From Oscillatoriaceae cyanobacterium Prado104 (GTDB lineage: Bacteria > Cyanobacteriota > Cyanobacteriia > Cyanobacteriales > Microcoleaceae): 64,000 nucleotides of DNA. Shown piece by piece: positions 1-9,689 of this stretch. The stretch spans positions 1-64,000 of the forward strand of contig JALOON010000008.1 of NCBI GenBank assembly GCA_025454405.1, written 5' to 3'. Below the pieces are notes generated by a model. The model saw only the letters and a list, made by a program, of their open reading frames with translations, was not told the origin of the DNA and made no database searches. Every line of letters starts with the position of its first letter. The stretch's first letter is position 1. A program made the translations under genes and the position numbers.

Positions 1-15
1 GAAATTGGTGCATTT

Positions 16-45
16 GGCTTTTGGTATTTTAAAATCCCAAAAGCC
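16..45. terminator. Hairpin downstream of gcvP
   Basis: A perfect 9-bp inverted repeat (GGCTTTTGG at 16-24, CCAAAAGCC at 37-45) with an AT-rich 12-nt loop lies about 60 bp beyond the gcvP stop codon. It is a plausible transcription end for the minus-strand gene, but there is no strong T run on either side, so the call is an inference from position and symmetry. Confidence 0.4.
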
Positions 46-106
46 TTTCGACCCCAATTATGCGATCGCCCCCTCTTGACAGGTCAAGACAGTATCTACA
101 ATTCAA

Positions 107-3037
107 TTAACTGTAAGCGTCCATCGCCAAACAAGAACAGACAAAATTTCGATCGCCAAACGCATTATCTATTCTACCCACCACCGGCCAGAATTTGTGT
201 TCCCGAGTCCAAGGTGCCGGATAAGCAGCTTGTTCGCGGGTGTAAGGGCGGTTCCACTCAGCAACCATCAGAGATTCTGCAGTGTGCGGCGCATTTTTTA
301 ACGGGTTGTTTTGCGCGTCCATGTTGCCTTTTTCAATCTCGGCAATTTCCGATCGAATCGCAATCATCGCATCGCAAAAACGGTCTAATTCTTGCTTCGA
401 TTCGCTTTCCGTCGGTTCCACCATTACCGTACCGGCAACGGGCCAGGAAACTGTCGGCGCGTGGTAGCCGTAATCCATCAACCGTTTGGCAATATCTTCG
501 ACTTCAATTCCGGCGGATTTTTTGAGCGATCGCAAGTCTAAAATGCACTCGTGCGCTACTAACCCGGCTTTCCCTTTGTACAACACCGGATAATAAGATT
601 CTAACCGTTTGGCAATGTAATTTGCATTAAGAATTGCTACTTTTGTTGCCTCGGTTAAACCAACTCCTCCCATCATCCGAATATACATCCAAGAAATAGT
701 TAAAATGCTGGCACTTCCCCAAGGGGCGGCGGAAATAGCACCAACTGATTTTACTCGCTGTTTTTCCGGTTCTAGGGATTGATTCGGCAAGAAAGATACG
801 AGGTGAGATGCAACGCCGATCGGACCCATTCCCGGCCCGCCACCTCCGTGAGGAATGCAGAATGTTTTGTGCAAATTCAAGTGACAAACATCCGCACCAA
901 AATCGCCAGGGCGGCACAAACCGACTTGAGCGTTCATATTTGCGCCGTCCATATAAACCTGTCCGCCGCAGTTGTGAACTATGTCGCAAATTTCCTTAAT
1001 TTCTTCTTCAAAAACGCCGTGAGTAGATGGATATGTCACCATCAAAGCAGCCAGTTCTTTTTTGTGTTTTTCGGCTTTTTTCTGCAAGTCAGCTACATCG
1101 ATATTCCCCTGAGAATCGCACTCGACAGCAACTACTTTCATCCCCGCCATTACCGCGCTAGCCGGATTTGTACCGTGGGCTGATTGGGGAATCAAGCAAA
1201 TATTTCGGTGAGATTCGTTGCGATCTTCGTGGTATTGGCGAATTACCAACAATCCCGCATATTCACCTTGAGAACCCGCATTCGGCTGCAAAGAAACGCC
1301 CGCAAATCCGGTAATTTCCGCCAGCCACTGTTCCAACTGCACGAACATCATTTGATAGCCGCGAATTCGATCGCGCGGTACAAACGGATGTATTTTGCCA
1401 AATTCCGGCCAAGTTACAGGCAGCATTTCCGAAGTTGCATTCAATTTCATCGTGCAGGAACCTAACGGAATCATCGATGTATTTAACGATAAATCCTTGG
1501 CTTCCAATCGGTGAATGTAGCGCAAAAGTTCGGTTTCGGAATGGTAGCTGTTGAAAACTGGATGAGTCAGATAATTGCTGGTGCGATCGCAAAATTCTGG
1601 AAGATTTAACAATGAACTTAAAGCGTCAGCATCGATTGGCAAACTCAACACTTTTTCCCCATCATCCGGGTAGAAATCCCCGCGAACAGCAAATATTTTC
1701 CACAACAGATGTAGTTCGTCAGCCGTTACAGTTTCATCCAAACTGATGCCAACTGTTTTTGCATCGAAAACCCGCAAGTCAATGCGGTGCGCTTTGGCTG
1801 CTGCTAAAAGTTCGCCAAGCGGTTTATTTCCCAATTCTACCCGCAGAGTATCGAAGAAAGGCCCCGCGTTAATTTTGTATCCCAAACCGATCAAACCCGA
1901 TGCCAAAACAGCAGTTAAACCGCGTACTTGTTCGGCAATTTGTCTGAGTCCTTGGGGTCCGTGATAAACAGCATACATGCTCGCCATTACTGCTAGCAAA
2001 ACTTGCGCAGTACAAATATTGCTAGTTGCTTTTTCGCGCCGGATGTGCTGTTCGCGAGTTTGCAAAGCCAAACGCAAAGCCGACTTGCCGTTAGCATCTT
2101 TAGAAACGCCGACAATTCGCCCCGGAACTTGCCGTTTAAACTCTTCTCGCGTGGCGAAATATGCTGCGTGAGGTCCTCCGAATCCCATCGGCACTCCGAA
2201 GCGCTGCGTGCTTCCTACGGCGATATCAGCGCCGAATTCGCCGGGGGGTTTGAGGAGGCACAAACTTAAAATGTCGGCGGCAACTGTTACTAACGCGCCG
2301 CTTTCATGGGCAGATCGAATAAAATCTGTATAGTCGTAAATTGTGCCGTCGGTAGCGGGATATTGCAACAGCGCGCCAAAAATTGGAATGTCAAATTCAA
2401 ATGTTTGGTGGTTTCCTAAAATGATTTCTATTCCCAGCGGTTTAGCGCGAGTTTGCACGACTTCTATTGTTTGCGGGTGGCAATCTTGAGATACAAAAAA
2501 TGCTTTTGCTTTGTTTTTGCTAGCGCCGTAACTCACCGCCATTGCTTCCGCCGCCGCCGTTGCTTCATCCAGCAAAGAAGCGTTGGCAATTTCCAAACCG
2601 GTGAGGTCAATAATCATTGTTTGAAAATTCAGCAAAGCTTCCAAACGCCCTTGAGCAATTTCTGCTTGGTAGGGAGTGTAAGCTGTGTACCAACCGGGAT
2701 TTTCTAAAATATTCCGTTGGATGACCGGAGGCGTGATGCAGTCGTGATATCCCATGCCGATGTACGATCGAAATACCTGATTTTTGGCAGCTATTTCTTG
2801 CAGTTCGGCTAAAGCAGCATGTTCGCTTAAAGCAGGCAGAAGTTCTAGAGGTTGAGAAATGCGAATCGCCGCCGGAACTGTTTTGTCAATCAACTCATCA
2901 AGACTAGAAACACCCAAAACATCAAGCATTTGCTGGATGTCGCCCGATGTCGGGCCGATATGCCGGCGCGCGAAACCGTCGGCGGTAGCGAGGTTTTGCT
3001 GCTGGCTGGACTCTATTTCAGAACTGTAGAATACCAA
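107..3037 (-). CDS. gcvP: Glycine dehydrogenase (decarboxylating), P-protein of glycine cleavage
   Basis: This 976-residue protein is the full-length, fused P-protein that decarboxylates glycine and passes the aminomethyl group to the lipoyl arm of GcvH. The N-terminal FARRHIGP block and the duplicated PLP-enzyme fold are visible, and the cofactor lysine sits in NLHKTF at about residue 724, followed by the glycine-rich HGGGGPG loop. Length matches the usual 950-990 residues. In a cyanobacterium this enzyme serves photorespiratory glycine breakdown and C1 supply. Its partners gcvH and gcvT lie at 4217-4606 and 7724-8878 on the same strand, but each is separated by other genes, so the three are unlikely to form one tight operon. 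The ATG at 3037 is the first start that yields the conserved N-terminus. Confidence 0.97.
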   Translation of the reverse strand: MVFYSSEIESSQQQNLATADGFARRHIGPTSGDIQQMLDVLGVSSLDELIDKTVPAAIRISQPLELLPALSEHAALAELQEIAAKNQVFRSYIGMGYHDCITPPVIQRNILENPGWYTAYTPYQAEIAQGRLEALLNFQTMIIDLTGLEIANASLLDEATAAAEAMAVSYGASKNKAKAFFVSQDCHPQTIEVVQTRAKPLGIEIILGNHQTFEFDIPIFGALLQYPATDGTIYDYTDFIRSAHESGALVTVAADILSLCLLKPPGEFGADIAVGSTQRFGVPMGFGGPHAAYFATREEFKRQVPGRIVGVSKDANGKSALRLALQTREQHIRREKATSNICTAQVLLAVMASMYAVYHGPQGLRQIAEQVRGLTAVLASGLIGLGYKINAGPFFDTLRVELGNKPLGELLAAAKAHRIDLRVFDAKTVGISLDETVTADELHLLWKIFAVRGDFYPDDGEKVLSLPIDADALSSLLNLPEFCDRTSNYLTHPVFNSYHSETELLRYIHRLEAKDLSLNTSMIPLGSCTMKLNATSEMLPVTWPEFGKIHPFVPRDRIRGYQMMFVQLEQWLAEITGFAGVSLQPNAGSQGEYAGLLVIRQYHEDRNESHRNICLIPQSAHGTNPASAVMAGMKVVAVECDSQGNIDVADLQKKAEKHKKELAALMVTYPSTHGVFEEEIKEICDIVHNCGGQVYMDGANMNAQVGLCRPGDFGADVCHLNLHKTFCIPHGGGGPGMGPIGVASHLVSFLPNQSLEPEKQRVKSVGAISAAPWGSASILTISWMYIRMMGGVGLTEATKVAILNANYIAKRLESYYPVLYKGKAGLVAHECILDLRSLKKSAGIEVEDIAKRLMDYGYHAPTVSWPVAGTVMVEPTESESKQELDRFCDAMIAIRSEIAEIEKGNMDAQNNPLKNAPHTAESLMVAEWNRPYTREQAAYPAPWTREHKFWPVVGRIDNAFGDRNFVCSCLAMDAYS

Positions 3038-3386
3038 GGCTGATTCTCCCGATTTAACTTTGCTTCTTTGTTTGTAACATTTTGCTAAGGGAAGAGGGAA
3101 GAGCGATCTCGATCTAGCGCCATATATCTATCAAGGGATGGATTGCGGTAAGAAAAAACATCATCAAGCTGTTTCGCATTTAAATTGTGAATCTTTTGTT
3201 CCCTGTTCCCTGTTCCCTTTCGGAGATTTTGGTATCCCAGTCTGAATGTAAAACAGCTTAGACATCTAGCAAAATTAGGTTGTTCTCCAGCTAGGGGAAG
3301 GCTGCCAGAATTTTTTACCAGAGGTCTATTTAACTCCCAATAAATTTGCAGCCAAGCAATGAAATATTTGTCTGTCAAACCTGTAG
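3038..3386. other. Intergenic region upstream of gcvP
   Basis: No convincing gene. It holds a CCCTGTT-type heptamer run near 3198-3222, of the same kind as that found inside the methyltransferase gene near 60.25 kb. A 97-codon minus-strand frame (3085-3378) crosses this repeat and resembles no family I recognise, so I treat it as chance. The gcvP promoter should lie in the 3038-3100 part, but I could not place -10/-35 elements with confidence. No glycine riboswitch fold was recognised by eye. Confidence 0.5.
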
Positions 3387-3917
3387 CTATAAAGCTGGTG
3401 GCATTTTCTGCTGAAAAAAACGATCGGTCAAATACTCAAATATCCTTCCCAGTAAAAGGTAACCTACTGGAACCAATAAAAAATATTGCGGGCTAAAAAT
3501 CCCCTGTAAGACTAACAGAATAATTGCTGCTGATATCGGATCTGGGGGAGGACAAAAACACAGCAACTCTCCGCCACAAGTACAGTTGCGTGCTGATATC
3601 GACCACTGCCAGCCCCAAAAAATCGGCATCAGCAAATACCAAAACACTATCCAGAACCAGAAAACGAAAACTCGACCCAAAATTTTCTGTTTCCAATTGA
3701 AATAGATTGCTAATAACGCAGCAAGAAAGGCACCTCCAACAGCACCGCCGATACTCCCTGAAAGCAAATAAAAGCGAACTGATGGATCTTTTAAGATACT
3801 ATCTGCTTTTACTGCTAATAAACTCAAAATAAAAAAGGCAACGATCCAACTAATTGCCCAGAAGATAGTACACAGGAAAACCCACATTGCGACTTTAAGG
3901 AATTTCGATCGATTCAT
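3387..3917 (-). CDS. Hypothetical polytopic membrane protein
   Basis: A 176-residue hydrophobic protein that I do not recognise. About four membrane segments can be seen (roughly residues 8-35, 50-72, 78-102 and 128-160), with a short cysteine-rich, probably soluble loop near residues 108-122 (CTCGGELLCFC) followed by PPP. The start ATG at 3917 precedes a short basic N-terminus (MNRSKFLK), as expected for an inner-membrane protein. It lies between gcvH and gcvP on the same strand, but gaps of 299 and 349 bp with repeats argue against co-transcription. The Cys cluster could bind a metal or form disulfides; this is speculation. Confidence 0.7.
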   Translation of the reverse strand: MNRSKFLKVAMWVFLCTIFWAISWIVAFFILSLLAVKADSILKDPSVRFYLLSGSIGGAVGGAFLAALLAIYFNWKQKILGRVFVFWFWIVFWYLLMPIFWGWQWSISARNCTCGGELLCFCPPPDPISAAIILLVLQGIFSPQYFLLVPVGYLLLGRIFEYLTDRFFQQKMPPAL

Positions 3918-4012
3918 AAGTATCTAAATCTCCCATCCTCTGTCGGGTCAGCATACTTACTTAATTATAAGAGCTCAGTTTTTTACTTGCAGGAGACTTG
4001 CGTGCTCATCTC

Positions 4013-4174
4013 AAAGAAACCGGGTTTTTATCAGTATTTAAAGCTTTGATGCAGTATTTTCGGAAAAAACCCGGTTTCTGCCTGCGAGAAGTACCTGAGT
4101 CCCAAAGAAACCGGGTTTTTAGGGGTATTTAAGGCTGTGATGCAGTATTTTCGGAAAAAACCCGGTTTCTGCCT
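4013..4174. repeat. Two direct copies of a ~71-bp palindromic repeat
   Basis: Two nearly identical units (4013-4084 and 4104-4174) each begin with AGAAACCGGGTTTTT and end with its inverse, AAAAACCCGGTTTCT, so each can fold into a long hairpin. A related, degraded copy lies at about 12882-12950 (AGAAACCCGGTTTCT). The family is evidently dispersed in this genome. Here the units fill the gap between the membrane protein gene and gcvH and could act as transcription barriers. Confidence 0.85.
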
Positions 4175-4216
4175 AAGTTAAGAGAAGAGGAAAAAAATTC
4201 TCCCCCTCTCCCCCTC

Positions 4217-4606
4217 TCACTCCCCTTCCACTTGTTGGCGGTACTCCTCGGCGGACAAAACATCGTCTGCGTCTTCAAAATCTTTAACTCGCACTTTTAC
4301 CAGCCACCCGCCACCGTAGGGGTCATCGGCCAAATTTTCGGGAGACTCTACAATTTCATCATTGCGTTCGACGACTGTGCCCGTAACAGGGGCTTTTAAG
4401 TCTTCAACTGCTTTTACTGACTCGACTGTACCGAAAGCTTCGCCCTTTTCCAGTGCTGCGCCGACTTCCGGCAATTCTAGAAATACGATATCGCCGAGTT
4501 GGTCTATGGCAAAGGCGCTGATGCCGATGGTTGCGATTTCGCCTTCGAGTCGGACGTATTCGTGGGTGTCTAGATATTTCAGGTCATCGGGGTATTCTAA
4601 GGTCAT
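4217..4606 (-). CDS. gcvH: Glycine cleavage system H protein
   Basis: This 129-residue protein is the lipoyl carrier that shuttles the aminomethyl group from GcvP to GcvT and is re-oxidised by the L-protein. The lipoylation site is the lysine in [12 protein letters not shown] (K65), in the usual beta-hairpin, preceded by the conserved [13 protein letters not shown] segment. The length is normal. The gene is 50 bp from and divergent to the alpha/beta hydrolase starting at 4664, so the short 4607-4663 gap must hold both promoters. No lpd gene is in the window. Confidence 0.97.
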   Translation of the reverse strand: MTLEYPDDLKYLDTHEYVRLEGEIATIGISAFAIDQLGDIVFLELPEVGAALEKGEAFGTVESVKAVEDLKAPVTGTVVERNDEIVESPENLADDPYGGGWLVKVRVKDFEDADDVLSAEEYRQQVEGE

Positions 4607-4663
4607 GTCAATTTCTCGCGATCGAAAAAGTATCAGCTAAATTTTATTCAATTCTGGACACCT

Positions 4664-5494
4664 GTGATGGCAAATGCAAATCGCAAAAATATGAGACGCT
4701 GGCTTTTGGGTGACTTTTCTCTGGCGCGAATTTTGAGGTCGATCGTTTTTATCTATGCTTTTCTCTGTTTTTATGCTTTCTTTTTTTCGGAAAGCATGAT
4801 TTTTCAACCTCCACCGCCTAGCTACCAAGATAGCAGCGAAATTATTAAAATTACTTCGGCAAATGGCGCGAAAATTTCTGCTGTTTATTTTCCCAACCCG
4901 CAAGCTAAATATACCGTACTTTACAGTCACGGGAATGCGGAAGATTTGGGGATGATTTTGTGGTTGCTGCGAGATATTCGAGACAGCGGGTTTGCTGTTT
5001 TTGGTTACGATTATCAAGGTTACGGTACGAGTCAGGGAAGGCCTTCTGAGTATAATACCTATCGGGATATTGAAGCGAGTTACGGTTATTTAACTGATGT
5101 GTTGAAAATGCCGCCCAAACGCATTTTACTGTACGGGCGTTCGGTTGGCGGCGGACCCGCGATCGACCTTGCATCGCGGCGAACTGCGGGCGGTTTGATT
5201 GTTGAAAGTTCGTTTGTTTCGGCGTTTCGGGTGTTGACGAAAATCCCGAGTTTTCCGTTTGATAAGTTTGTAAATATTGATAAAATCGGTAAGGTTCGAT
5301 CGCCCGTTTTAATAATTCACGGTAAGTCGGATGAAGTAGTGGGTTTTTGGCACGGAGAACGGCTTTTTGCGGCTGCAAACGAACCGAAATCTTATTTGTG
5401 GATTGAGGGGGCGGGTCACAATAATTTGATTGATGTTGCGGGGAAACGATATTTTGAAAATTTGCAAAAATTTGCTAAAATGATTTCGCCGTAG
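4664..5494 (+). CDS. Membrane-anchored alpha/beta hydrolase (BEM46/ABHD17 type)
   Basis: A 276-residue serine hydrolase of unknown substrate. A basic N-terminus and a hydrophobic segment at about residues 18-42 suggest a signal anchor. The hydrolase core shows the oxyanion-region HGNAED, the nucleophile elbow GRSVGG (Ser near 160), the acid in HGKSDEVV and the histidine in GAGHNNL, so the catalytic triad is complete. Homologues include deacylating enzymes of membrane proteins or lipids. GTG (4664) and ATG (4667) are adjacent candidate starts; the ATG is as likely. The 3' end overlaps the convergent 245-residue gene by 20 bp, an unusual arrangement that may mark the junction of an acquired cassette. 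Confidence 0.88.
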   Translation: MMANANRKNMRRWLLGDFSLARILRSIVFIYAFLCFYAFFFSESMIFQPPPPSYQDSSEIIKITSANGAKISAVYFPNPQAKYTVLYSHGNAEDLGMILWLLRDIRDSGFAVFGYDYQGYGTSQGRPSEYNTYRDIEASYGYLTDVLKMPPKRILLYGRSVGGGPAIDLASRRTAGGLIVESSFVSAFRVLTKIPSFPFDKFVNIDKIGKVRSPVLIIHGKSDEVVGFWHGERLFAAANEPKSYLWIEGAGHNNLIDVAGKRYFENLQKFAKMISP

Positions 5495-6212
5495 ACAGTG
5501 TTTGGATAAAAATTCGAGACTCAGGTACATCCCGATATATTAACTCAATACTATCGGGTGTAATAAAATCCAGTGCCTTCTCTTTCAATTCTGCTTCAGT
5601 AATTGTAGAAAGGTTGGTTGTACCGTAAAGTGAATTTTTTAAATCGCTGGGTTTGATACCATATTTTTTAGCATTAGGTAGATTTTTAGCTGCTGCTACC
5701 AAAATTTCAGTTGAGGGAAAGGTTACAATTAAAATTACTAAGGGTAAGTATTCCCAAGTATAGCCTTGCTTTGATTTGATGCTGTAAAATTTGTCGGTCG
5801 CCCCCATTAATAGCTTAGAAATACTAAATGCCCAATCTTGAAAATAATCTTCAGGTTGGGAAAGGGTACGCTCGGAGTCAGTAGTTATCAGTAGAATATC
5901 TTTAGAAGAAACATTACCTATTCCTAATTCTACTTCAAAATCGGTAAAAGCACCTGAAATTATATTAACTGCGTCTTTTTGAAGTTGTTCGGCATGGGGA
6001 CTGGGTAGATAATACTGATTTGCTTTGGTTGCTTTTCTCCAGTATTCATCAACGCGAGTGCGAAGTTCGTGCTGTCTGATTAATTCAAAATAATTCCACT
6101 TAACATTACTTGAGTTATTGTCAGATAGCAAAACTTCAGCAAGTTTTTTGAATATCGCCCTATCTGTTCCTCCATCTCCGACAATTCCGATATTTCGTTC
6201 GATCGCCACCAT
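5475..6212 (-). CDS. TOPRIM/DUF4276-like partner of the adjacent ATPase
   Basis: A 245-residue protein whose start, GIVGDGGTDRAIFKKL (residues 9-24), resembles the first strand and acidic turn of DUF4276/RloB-type TOPRIM nucleases (EG.TD..F, here with D13 in place of E). A second hydrophobic strand ending in acidic residues, ILLITTDSER (about 103-112), could supply the other metal ligands. It begins 1 bp after the stop of the ATPase gene (TAA-C-ATG), so the two are surely co-translated. Pairing of an AAA ATPase with a TOPRIM-like protein is known from phage-defence systems such as PARIS, AbiL/Rlo and split OLD types. Substrate and activity are inferred; the family assignment is from motif memory only. 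Its last codons overlap the convergent hydrolase gene. Confidence 0.6.
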   Translation of the reverse strand: MVAIERNIGIVGDGGTDRAIFKKLAEVLLSDNNSSNVKWNYFELIRQHELRTRVDEYWRKATKANQYYLPSPHAEQLQKDAVNIISGAFTDFEVELGIGNVSSKDILLITTDSERTLSQPEDYFQDWAFSISKLLMGATDKFYSIKSKQGYTWEYLPLVILIVTFPSTEILVAAAKNLPNAKKYGIKPSDLKNSLYGTTNLSTITEAELKEKALDFITPDSIELIYRDVPESRIFIQTLSTAKSF

Positions 6213-6213
6213 G

Positions 6214-7491
6214 TTATCCTATTGTCCCCGAATACCACAACTCCGTTAATTCTTTTTTAGGAATTGTTACCAAACGTTGGCCGTTCTCATCTTCTGTGGT
6301 TTCGCCCTCAACTGTACCCACTCCCACAAAAACATCTATAACATCGTTTAAGTTTCTCACGTCGCTTTGATATTTACGTTTATCTAAGCGAAATGTATAA
6401 ACAGAATCGAGGCGATCGTGAAATTCTCTTAACACCGAAGGACTGTGAGAAGTTATGATAAATTGCGGCGCGCAATCGTCGGGATTGGGAGATGTTGCTT
6501 GCCAAATCCAATGGAGAAGTTCTTGAATGTTACCGGGGTTAATTCCGTTTTCTATTTCTTCTAACAATATCAAAGCGGGCGGTTTGGATAAAGACACTAG
6601 CAAACTGATGGCTGCTGCTTTTACCAAGCCATCTGAGATCGCCTCAGAAGTAAATTCATCAAGCAGTTTTTCTGTTGTTTGTTTCCCCAAGTCAAATTCC
6701 CACAACAAGCGATTTTGTTCCGGTTGAATTCGCACGCCTTGAAATTGATTGTTAAATCGCCTCAGCAAAGCTACAAACCGCGCATAATTCTGTTCTTCTT
6801 GTTGTTTGACATCCAAGATAACATCTTGAAAGTTGCCTCCTTCATATCCTAAATCAGCAGGATGTTTTACTCTTCGCGGTTGCCGATCGGAATCTGCTTG
6901 ACTTGCTTCTTTCAAGTCATTAATTATCTCGATTTTTCGATAGGGTATTAAGCCTTTAAGAAAAGATGACTGAAGCTGATAACTAAAAGTATTGGCAAAA
7001 GCGCTAAAGAATGAATCGATTAATGTTTTTTCGGAATCGCTAGCATTTGAATTTGCAGCGAGAGTTGTGCGGAGATTCATCTCGTTTGTAGGAGAGTTAT
7101 ATCCGCTGCTGTATTCTTGAGATATTCCTGTATCAAATACCTCGACTTTAATTTTTTCCTTACAGCCAGTATGTTCTGCGAATTCTGCATTCTTATACAG
7201 TTCTATTTGATAATCAATTTTTCCTAAAGCGTGATTCCACGCGATCGCAAATCCCATTGAATCTTCATCTTTAGCAAGTATGTAACGGTGGGGATAGAAG
7301 TCAGCAGATTTTACAGTGCGATCGCGAGATTCGGGATGGCTGCGCCTGACAAGGTTACAGAAATGTTGAATTCCTGCTAAAAAGTTCGTTTTGCCCGAAT
7401 TGTTATTGCCAATGAACAACGTTACTGGCTTCAGCTTTATAGTTGTCGATTTGTGCGTTCTAAAATTTTTTAGAGTGATTTTATCGAACAT
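6214..7491 (-). CDS. AAA/ABC-type ATPase (AAA_15/AAA_21, RecF/OLD-like)
   Basis: A 425-residue SMC/ABC-like ATPase. The N-terminus LKNFRTHKS followed by Walker A GNNNSGKT (residues 28-35) is typical of RecF/OLD relatives. The C-terminal half has Walker B with catalytic glutamates in LILLEEIENG and a switch histidine in IITSHSPSVL; the middle region (about 90-270) is variable. Such ATPases act as sensors or regulators in conflict systems, usually with an effector encoded next door; here that is the 245-residue TOPRIM-like gene 1 bp downstream. The pair interrupts the gcvT-gcvH neighbourhood, suggesting acquisition as a cassette. A housekeeping repair role is possible but less likely because of the linked effector. 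Confidence 0.85.
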   Translation of the reverse strand: MFDKITLKNFRTHKSTTIKLKPVTLFIGNNNSGKTNFLAGIQHFCNLVRRSHPESRDRTVKSADFYPHRYILAKDEDSMGFAIAWNHALGKIDYQIELYKNAEFAEHTGCKEKIKVEVFDTGISQEYSSGYNSPTNEMNLRTTLAANSNASDSEKTLIDSFFSAFANTFSYQLQSSFLKGLIPYRKIEIINDLKEASQADSDRQPRRVKHPADLGYEGGNFQDVILDVKQQEEQNYARFVALLRRFNNQFQGVRIQPEQNRLLWEFDLGKQTTEKLLDEFTSEAISDGLVKAAAISLLVSLSKPPALILLEEIENGINPGNIQELLHWIWQATSPNPDDCAPQFIITSHSPSVLREFHDRLDSVYTFRLDKRKYQSDVRNLNDVIDVFVGVGTVEGETTEDENGQRLVTIPKKELTELWYSGTIG

Positions 7492-7723
7492 TTTTCATCT
7501 TGCCATAGCAATAAAACGATTTTAGATTTTAGATTTTGGATTTTCGATTGGGATTGAAGATTGAGGATTATCAATCGATCGACTCTTCCAACTTCGGTCT
7601 TCAGTCCTTCGGTCGTGACAAATGTCAACTGTAAGGTGCGTCGCTATTAAATTGTCTATTTTTTTGGGAATTGTTGGTAGCGAGGCACCCTACGTCAATG
7701 GTCAAATATCAACTATCAACTTT

Positions 7724-8878
7724 TTAACTCGGGCGGTTTGGCGATCGATAAAATGGTTTTTTCACTACCTTAGCTGGATAGTTTTTGCCGCGAATTTGTA
7801 TTTCTAATTGCTGCCCGATTTTAGCCAATTTTGCAGGAACAAAAGCCAGGCCGATCGCGCGATTCAAAGTAGGCGATAATGTACCGCTAGTAACTTCCCC
7901 TACTGTCTCGTTTTCAAAGATTACCGGATATCCGTGGCGCGCAATGTGCCGCCCCTCCATTTCTAACCCTACCAACCGCTTTGAAACTCCGTTAGCTTTC
8001 TGCTGTTCCAAAACTTCGCGCCCGATAAAATAACCTTTAGTATCGAGGTGAACTACCCAATTCAATCCGGCTTCTAAAGGTGTTATGTCTTCGTCAATAT
8101 CTTGACCGTAAAGTGCCATTGCTGCTTCTAAACGCAAGGTATCTCTCGCACCCAAACCGCAGGGTACAACACCCGCAGCTAACAGTTTTTGCCAGAGTTC
8201 TTTTCCTGTTTCTGGATCGACCATAATTTCAAAGCCATCCTCTCCTGTATAGCCAGTCCTCGCGATAAAACTCGGCTGTCCCAACAGGTTGGTTTCTAAG
8301 TGACCGAAAGCTTTTATCGGCGCGAGGTTGCCTTCAACAAAAGGTTGCAAGTAGCTGACAGCTTCCGGCCCTTGCAGTGCGATTAAAACTTTGTCTTGGG
8401 AAATGTCCGTAAAACTGACGCCGCTCAATTCTAAGTGGGCTGCAATCCAAGCTTTATCTCTGATGCGAGTGGCGGCATTGACAATGATTACTGCACGTTC
8501 TTCGCTAGTCGTCGCGTCGGCTTCTTGGTAGTAGAAAATAATGTCATCCAAGATGCAGCCTTTGGCATTGAGCAATACTGTATATTGAGCTTGACCGGGC
8601 TGCAATCTGTTCAAGTCTGAGGGTACTAACTGTTGGCATTTTTCCCTTAATTGTTTGCCCCTCAAACCGAATTTTCCCATGTGAGAAATGTCGAACATTC
8701 CAACTCGCGATCGCACTGATTGGTGCTCGCTGCTGATGCCGCCGTACTGTACTGCCATTTCCCATCCAGAAAAGGGAACCATCCGAGCTTTGAGTTCCAA
8801 TGATAAGTTGTAGAGCGGCGTGCGCGCAAGTTGGCTTGCTGTTTCTTGATGCTGGGTTGTTTCTGTTGACTTTGCCAC
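7724..8878 (-). CDS. gcvT: Aminomethyltransferase, T-protein of glycine cleavage
   Basis: A 384-residue T-protein that releases ammonia from the lipoyl-bound aminomethyl group and gives 5,10-methylene-tetrahydrofolate. Diagnostic blocks are [21 protein letters not shown], the [12 protein letters not shown] motif, [11 protein letters not shown] and LGREVL-type residues (here [10 protein letters not shown]). Relative to the usual ~365 residues there is a short N-terminal extension ([12 protein letters not shown]). The gene stands alone, with the ATPase/TOPRIM pair 232 bp downstream and an 811-bp repeat-rich gap upstream, so its promoter is its own. Confidence 0.96.
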   Translation of the reverse strand: MAKSTETTQHQETASQLARTPLYNLSLELKARMVPFSGWEMAVQYGGISSEHQSVRSRVGMFDISHMGKFGLRGKQLREKCQQLVPSDLNRLQPGQAQYTVLLNAKGCILDDIIFYYQEADATTSEERAVIIVNAATRIRDKAWIAAHLELSGVSFTDISQDKVLIALQGPEAVSYLQPFVEGNLAPIKAFGHLETNLLGQPSFIARTGYTGEDGFEIMVDPETGKELWQKLLAAGVVPCGLGARDTLRLEAAMALYGQDIDEDITPLEAGLNWVVHLDTKGYFIGREVLEQQKANGVSKRLVGLEMEGRHIARHGYPVIFENETVGEVTSGTLSPTLNRAIGLAFVPAKLAKIGQQLEIQIRGKNYPAKVVKKPFYRSPNRPS

Positions 8879-9689
8879 GGGTAGCCCCTTTGTTGCGGGT
8901 GGACTGTTTTGATTTTACGGGATAAACAGGCTCGACGAATTTATTTTTTAAATAGTTTTATCGGTTGACTTCGCTGCTCTTGGCAATTCGCTCTTGAGGG
9001 TTTAATATTTGTTAATACGTAATTTTACGCAAGCCGATCGAGATCCCCCCTAGCCCCCCTTAAGAAGGGGGGGATCGGAAATTTCCTGAAGTCCCCCTTT
9101 TTAAGGTTGATTTAGGACTTAATATTTGTATATACGTAATTTTACGCAGACCGATCGAGATCCCTCCTAGCCCCCCTTAAGAAGGGGGGACTGGAAATTT
9201 CTTGAAGTCCCCCTTTTTAAGGGGGATTTAGGGGGATCGAGAATTGGGAAAAAAACGAGATTTCTCCAGGTTTCTATCGATTCTTGACACTTGCAGGCGC
9301 TGCTGAACCCCCAACGCCAAAGTTTTCCGAAACGGTATAAATTCGATCGGCACGCATCTCTCTGGCAGTTTATAGTAAGATTAAATCTCCCTCGGTATTC
9401 ACTGATGAACGCCAGGGCATCGACCTTGCCCCCCGCAATTGTACGTAAATTACGCGATCGGCGCTTAAACAGCACAGTTAATCCTCCTCTAACAACCAAA
9501 ACGACTCGACATTCTCAAGTACCAAAATTTCAGCTTTGATTCTTTCTTCCTTCTTCCTTCGCGCGATCGTGGCAACTGTCAACTGTCCCAGATCGACTGT
9601 CTTTAACTCACATCTCAAAACTCAAAATTCAAAACTCAAAACTCCTTACCAACTGTCAACTCTTCCTTCTTCCTTCGGCTTAAAGAAAT
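8879..9689. other. 811-bp intergenic region upstream of gcvT
   Basis: No gene is supported. It contains the 117-bp tandem duplication annotated separately (9002-9237) and, at about 9590-9680, runs of CAAAACTCAAAA and CAACTGTCAACT words of the dispersed minisatellite type seen across the window. The gcvT promoter should lie between 8879 and about 9000 on the minus strand; I could not define it. Confidence 0.5.
9002..9237. repeat. Tandem duplication of a ~117-bp GATCCCCC/GGGGGATC repeat
   Basis: Two direct copies (from 9002 and from 9119) each start with TTAATATTTGT, run through TACGTAATTTTACGCA and CCGATCGAGATCC, and then contain a C-rich stretch followed by AAGGGGG arms that pair with it. 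Related C-rich/G-rich units occur at 42423-42625 and 44767-45005. This is a dispersed repeat of filamentous cyanobacteria, able to form strong hairpins. Confidence 0.85.

Noticed and set aside
3085-3378. 97-codon minus-strand frame upstream of gcvP
   Set aside because: It crosses a minisatellite, shows no family features and has no clear ribosome site.
8879-9001. Glycine riboswitch before gcvT or gcvP
   Set aside because: I saw no tandem aptamer pattern or conserved core by eye. A covariance-model search would be decisive.
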